23,595 bases of DNA, from positions 1 through 23,595 of the forward strand of contig CAZPAH010000034.1 in the NCBI GenBank assembly GCA_964584495.1, in the 5' to 3' direction. The position numbers were made by a program, and so were the translations under genes. Every line of letters begins with the position of its first letter. Position 1 is the first letter of the stretch. Source of the stretch: CAZPAH01 sp964584495 (GTDB taxonomy: Bacteria > Krumholzibacteriota > Krumholzibacteriia > Krumholzibacteriales > Krumholzibacteriaceae). The notes under the pieces were generated by a model. It searched no databases and was not told the DNA's origin. It saw only the letters and a program-made list of their open reading frames with translations. Positions 23,135-23,595 of the stretch are shown here, piece after piece.

Positions 23135-23595
23135 ATGAACGGATTATCCCATAAGGTCCTTTCGGTCTTCGATTCTTCGAAATGCACGGCAGCCATAATA
23201 TTGCTCGGCCTGGCAATCCGAATCCTATTATTGACCGGGTTGACCGCCCCCCCCCCTAATCAGCGATGCCAAGCATTACCATGATGCCGCGGTTCAAGCG
23301 GGAAAATATCATATCCCAGGAACATTCTGGCCGCCCGCGCTTCCTATTTATTTATCCCTGTTGCATGGGCTGTTCGGGGCAAGCGAAGAAGTCAGCAAGG
23401 GCTCCATGATCGCATGGTACATATTACTCTGCCTGCTTCTCCACCGCTTGTTCGGAAAGCTGTTCGACAATCGCATCGCGAATATATCGCTCCTGATCAT
23501 CGCGCTGTTTCCAGGCTATATCTATCACTCGATATCGCCGCTGACGCAATTGCCCGCGGCGGCATGCCTGCTCGCGATTATTCTGTTTTCAACAG
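23135..23595 (+). pseudogene. GT-C membrane glycosyltransferase (PMT/ArnT-like), frameshifted at a C10 run and cut by the window end
   Basis: The first frame starts at ATG 23135 with a membrane helix (CTAAIILLGLAIRILLLTGL) and runs into ten C (23247-23256), then stops at TGA about 24 bases later. From 23256 the next frame is open to the window end and continues the protein: LISDAKHYHDAAV, GTFWPPALPIYLSLLHGLFG and several hydrophobic helices. This is the layout of polyprenyl-phosphate-sugar dependent GT-C enzymes: one helix, an acidic SDAxxYH loop, then PP-(A/G)-x-P. Removing one C would restore APPLISDAK in one frame. The break may be slippage-based phase variation, an assembly error or real inactivation. 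A GTG at 23126 is an alternative start; SD is weak. Codon use seems less biased than in neighbours, which may hint at transfer. Confidence 0.65.
23247..23256 (+). repeat. Homopolymer of ten C inside the glycosyltransferase gene
   Basis: The run G-C10-T lies at the junction of the first helix and the conserved acidic loop. It is the site where the two frames of the gene meet. Nine C would keep the gene in frame. Confidence 0.9.

Noticed and set aside
1..23595. The possibility that the window is archaeal because of GatDE
   Set aside because: DsbD with periplasmic domains, GSI-beta-like GlnA, type I FolE, signal peptides and -35/-10 promoters point to a bacterium.
1..23595. tRNA, rRNA, CRISPR repeats, insertion sequences or attachment sites
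   Set aside because: None of the intergenic stretches showed cloverleaf arms with a T-loop GGTTCAA in context, spaced direct repeats, or transposase or integrase coding sequence.

Overview
The window reads as a compact, GC-rich bacterial chromosome segment with 18 protein genes recognised by family, plus one newly proposed microprotein. Bacterial affiliation is inferred from a full-length DsbD, a GSI-beta-like glutamine synthetase, type I GTP cyclohydrolase, Shine-Dalgarno (SD) sequences and sigma70-like promoters. The exception is a GatD/GatE pair, an amidotransferase usually treated as an archaeal signature. The frequent ATA and AGG/AGA codons and the gene mix would suit an uncultured candidate phylum (FCB/Krumholzibacteria/Eisenbacteria-like), but that placement is a low-confidence guess. 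No rRNA, tRNA, CRISPR array, transposase or phage gene was seen.

Layout. 1-791 is the 3' part of a cysteine synthase gene. 828-5850 (minus) is a likely operon: LVIVD-repeat beta-propeller secreted protein, DsbD thiol:disulfide reductase, family 4 glycosyltransferase. At 5943 a histidine-phosphatase gene diverges from it and runs tail-to-tail into a minus-strand block of SPL-like radical SAM protein, rhomboid protease and zinc-dependent dehydrogenase (6583-9464). A LOG-family nucleotide hydrolase (plus) and a MenA-type prenyltransferase (minus) converge with only 4 bases between them. The 560-base gap 11248-11807 holds two strong hairpins, a proposed 26-residue membrane microprotein with an ideal SD, an unexplained open frame and an AT-rich operator-like dyad.

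11808-14776 (minus) is gatD followed by a MOP-type polysaccharide flippase. An orphan oligopeptide-type ABC substrate-binding protein lies on the plus strand (15101-16621). 16688-20048 (minus) is glnA followed by gatE, so glutamine synthesis sits directly upstream of the glutamine-consuming tRNA amidotransferase. A 303-base divergent promoter region separates glnA from an OFA-family MFS transporter, which ends in a clear rho-independent terminator. Uridine kinase and folE follow. The window ends inside a membrane glycosyltransferase (GT-C type) whose frame is broken at a run of ten C.

The most notable points are the bacterial GatDE with a glnA-gatE operon; non-standard starts deduced for gatD (CTG) and glnA (ATT); a GSI-beta enzyme with Phe in place of the adenylylated Tyr; an SPL-like protein lacking the catalytic Cys; the microprotein with a synonymously diverged peptide repeat; and the C10 tract that may be phase-variable, an assembly error or an inactivating mutation.
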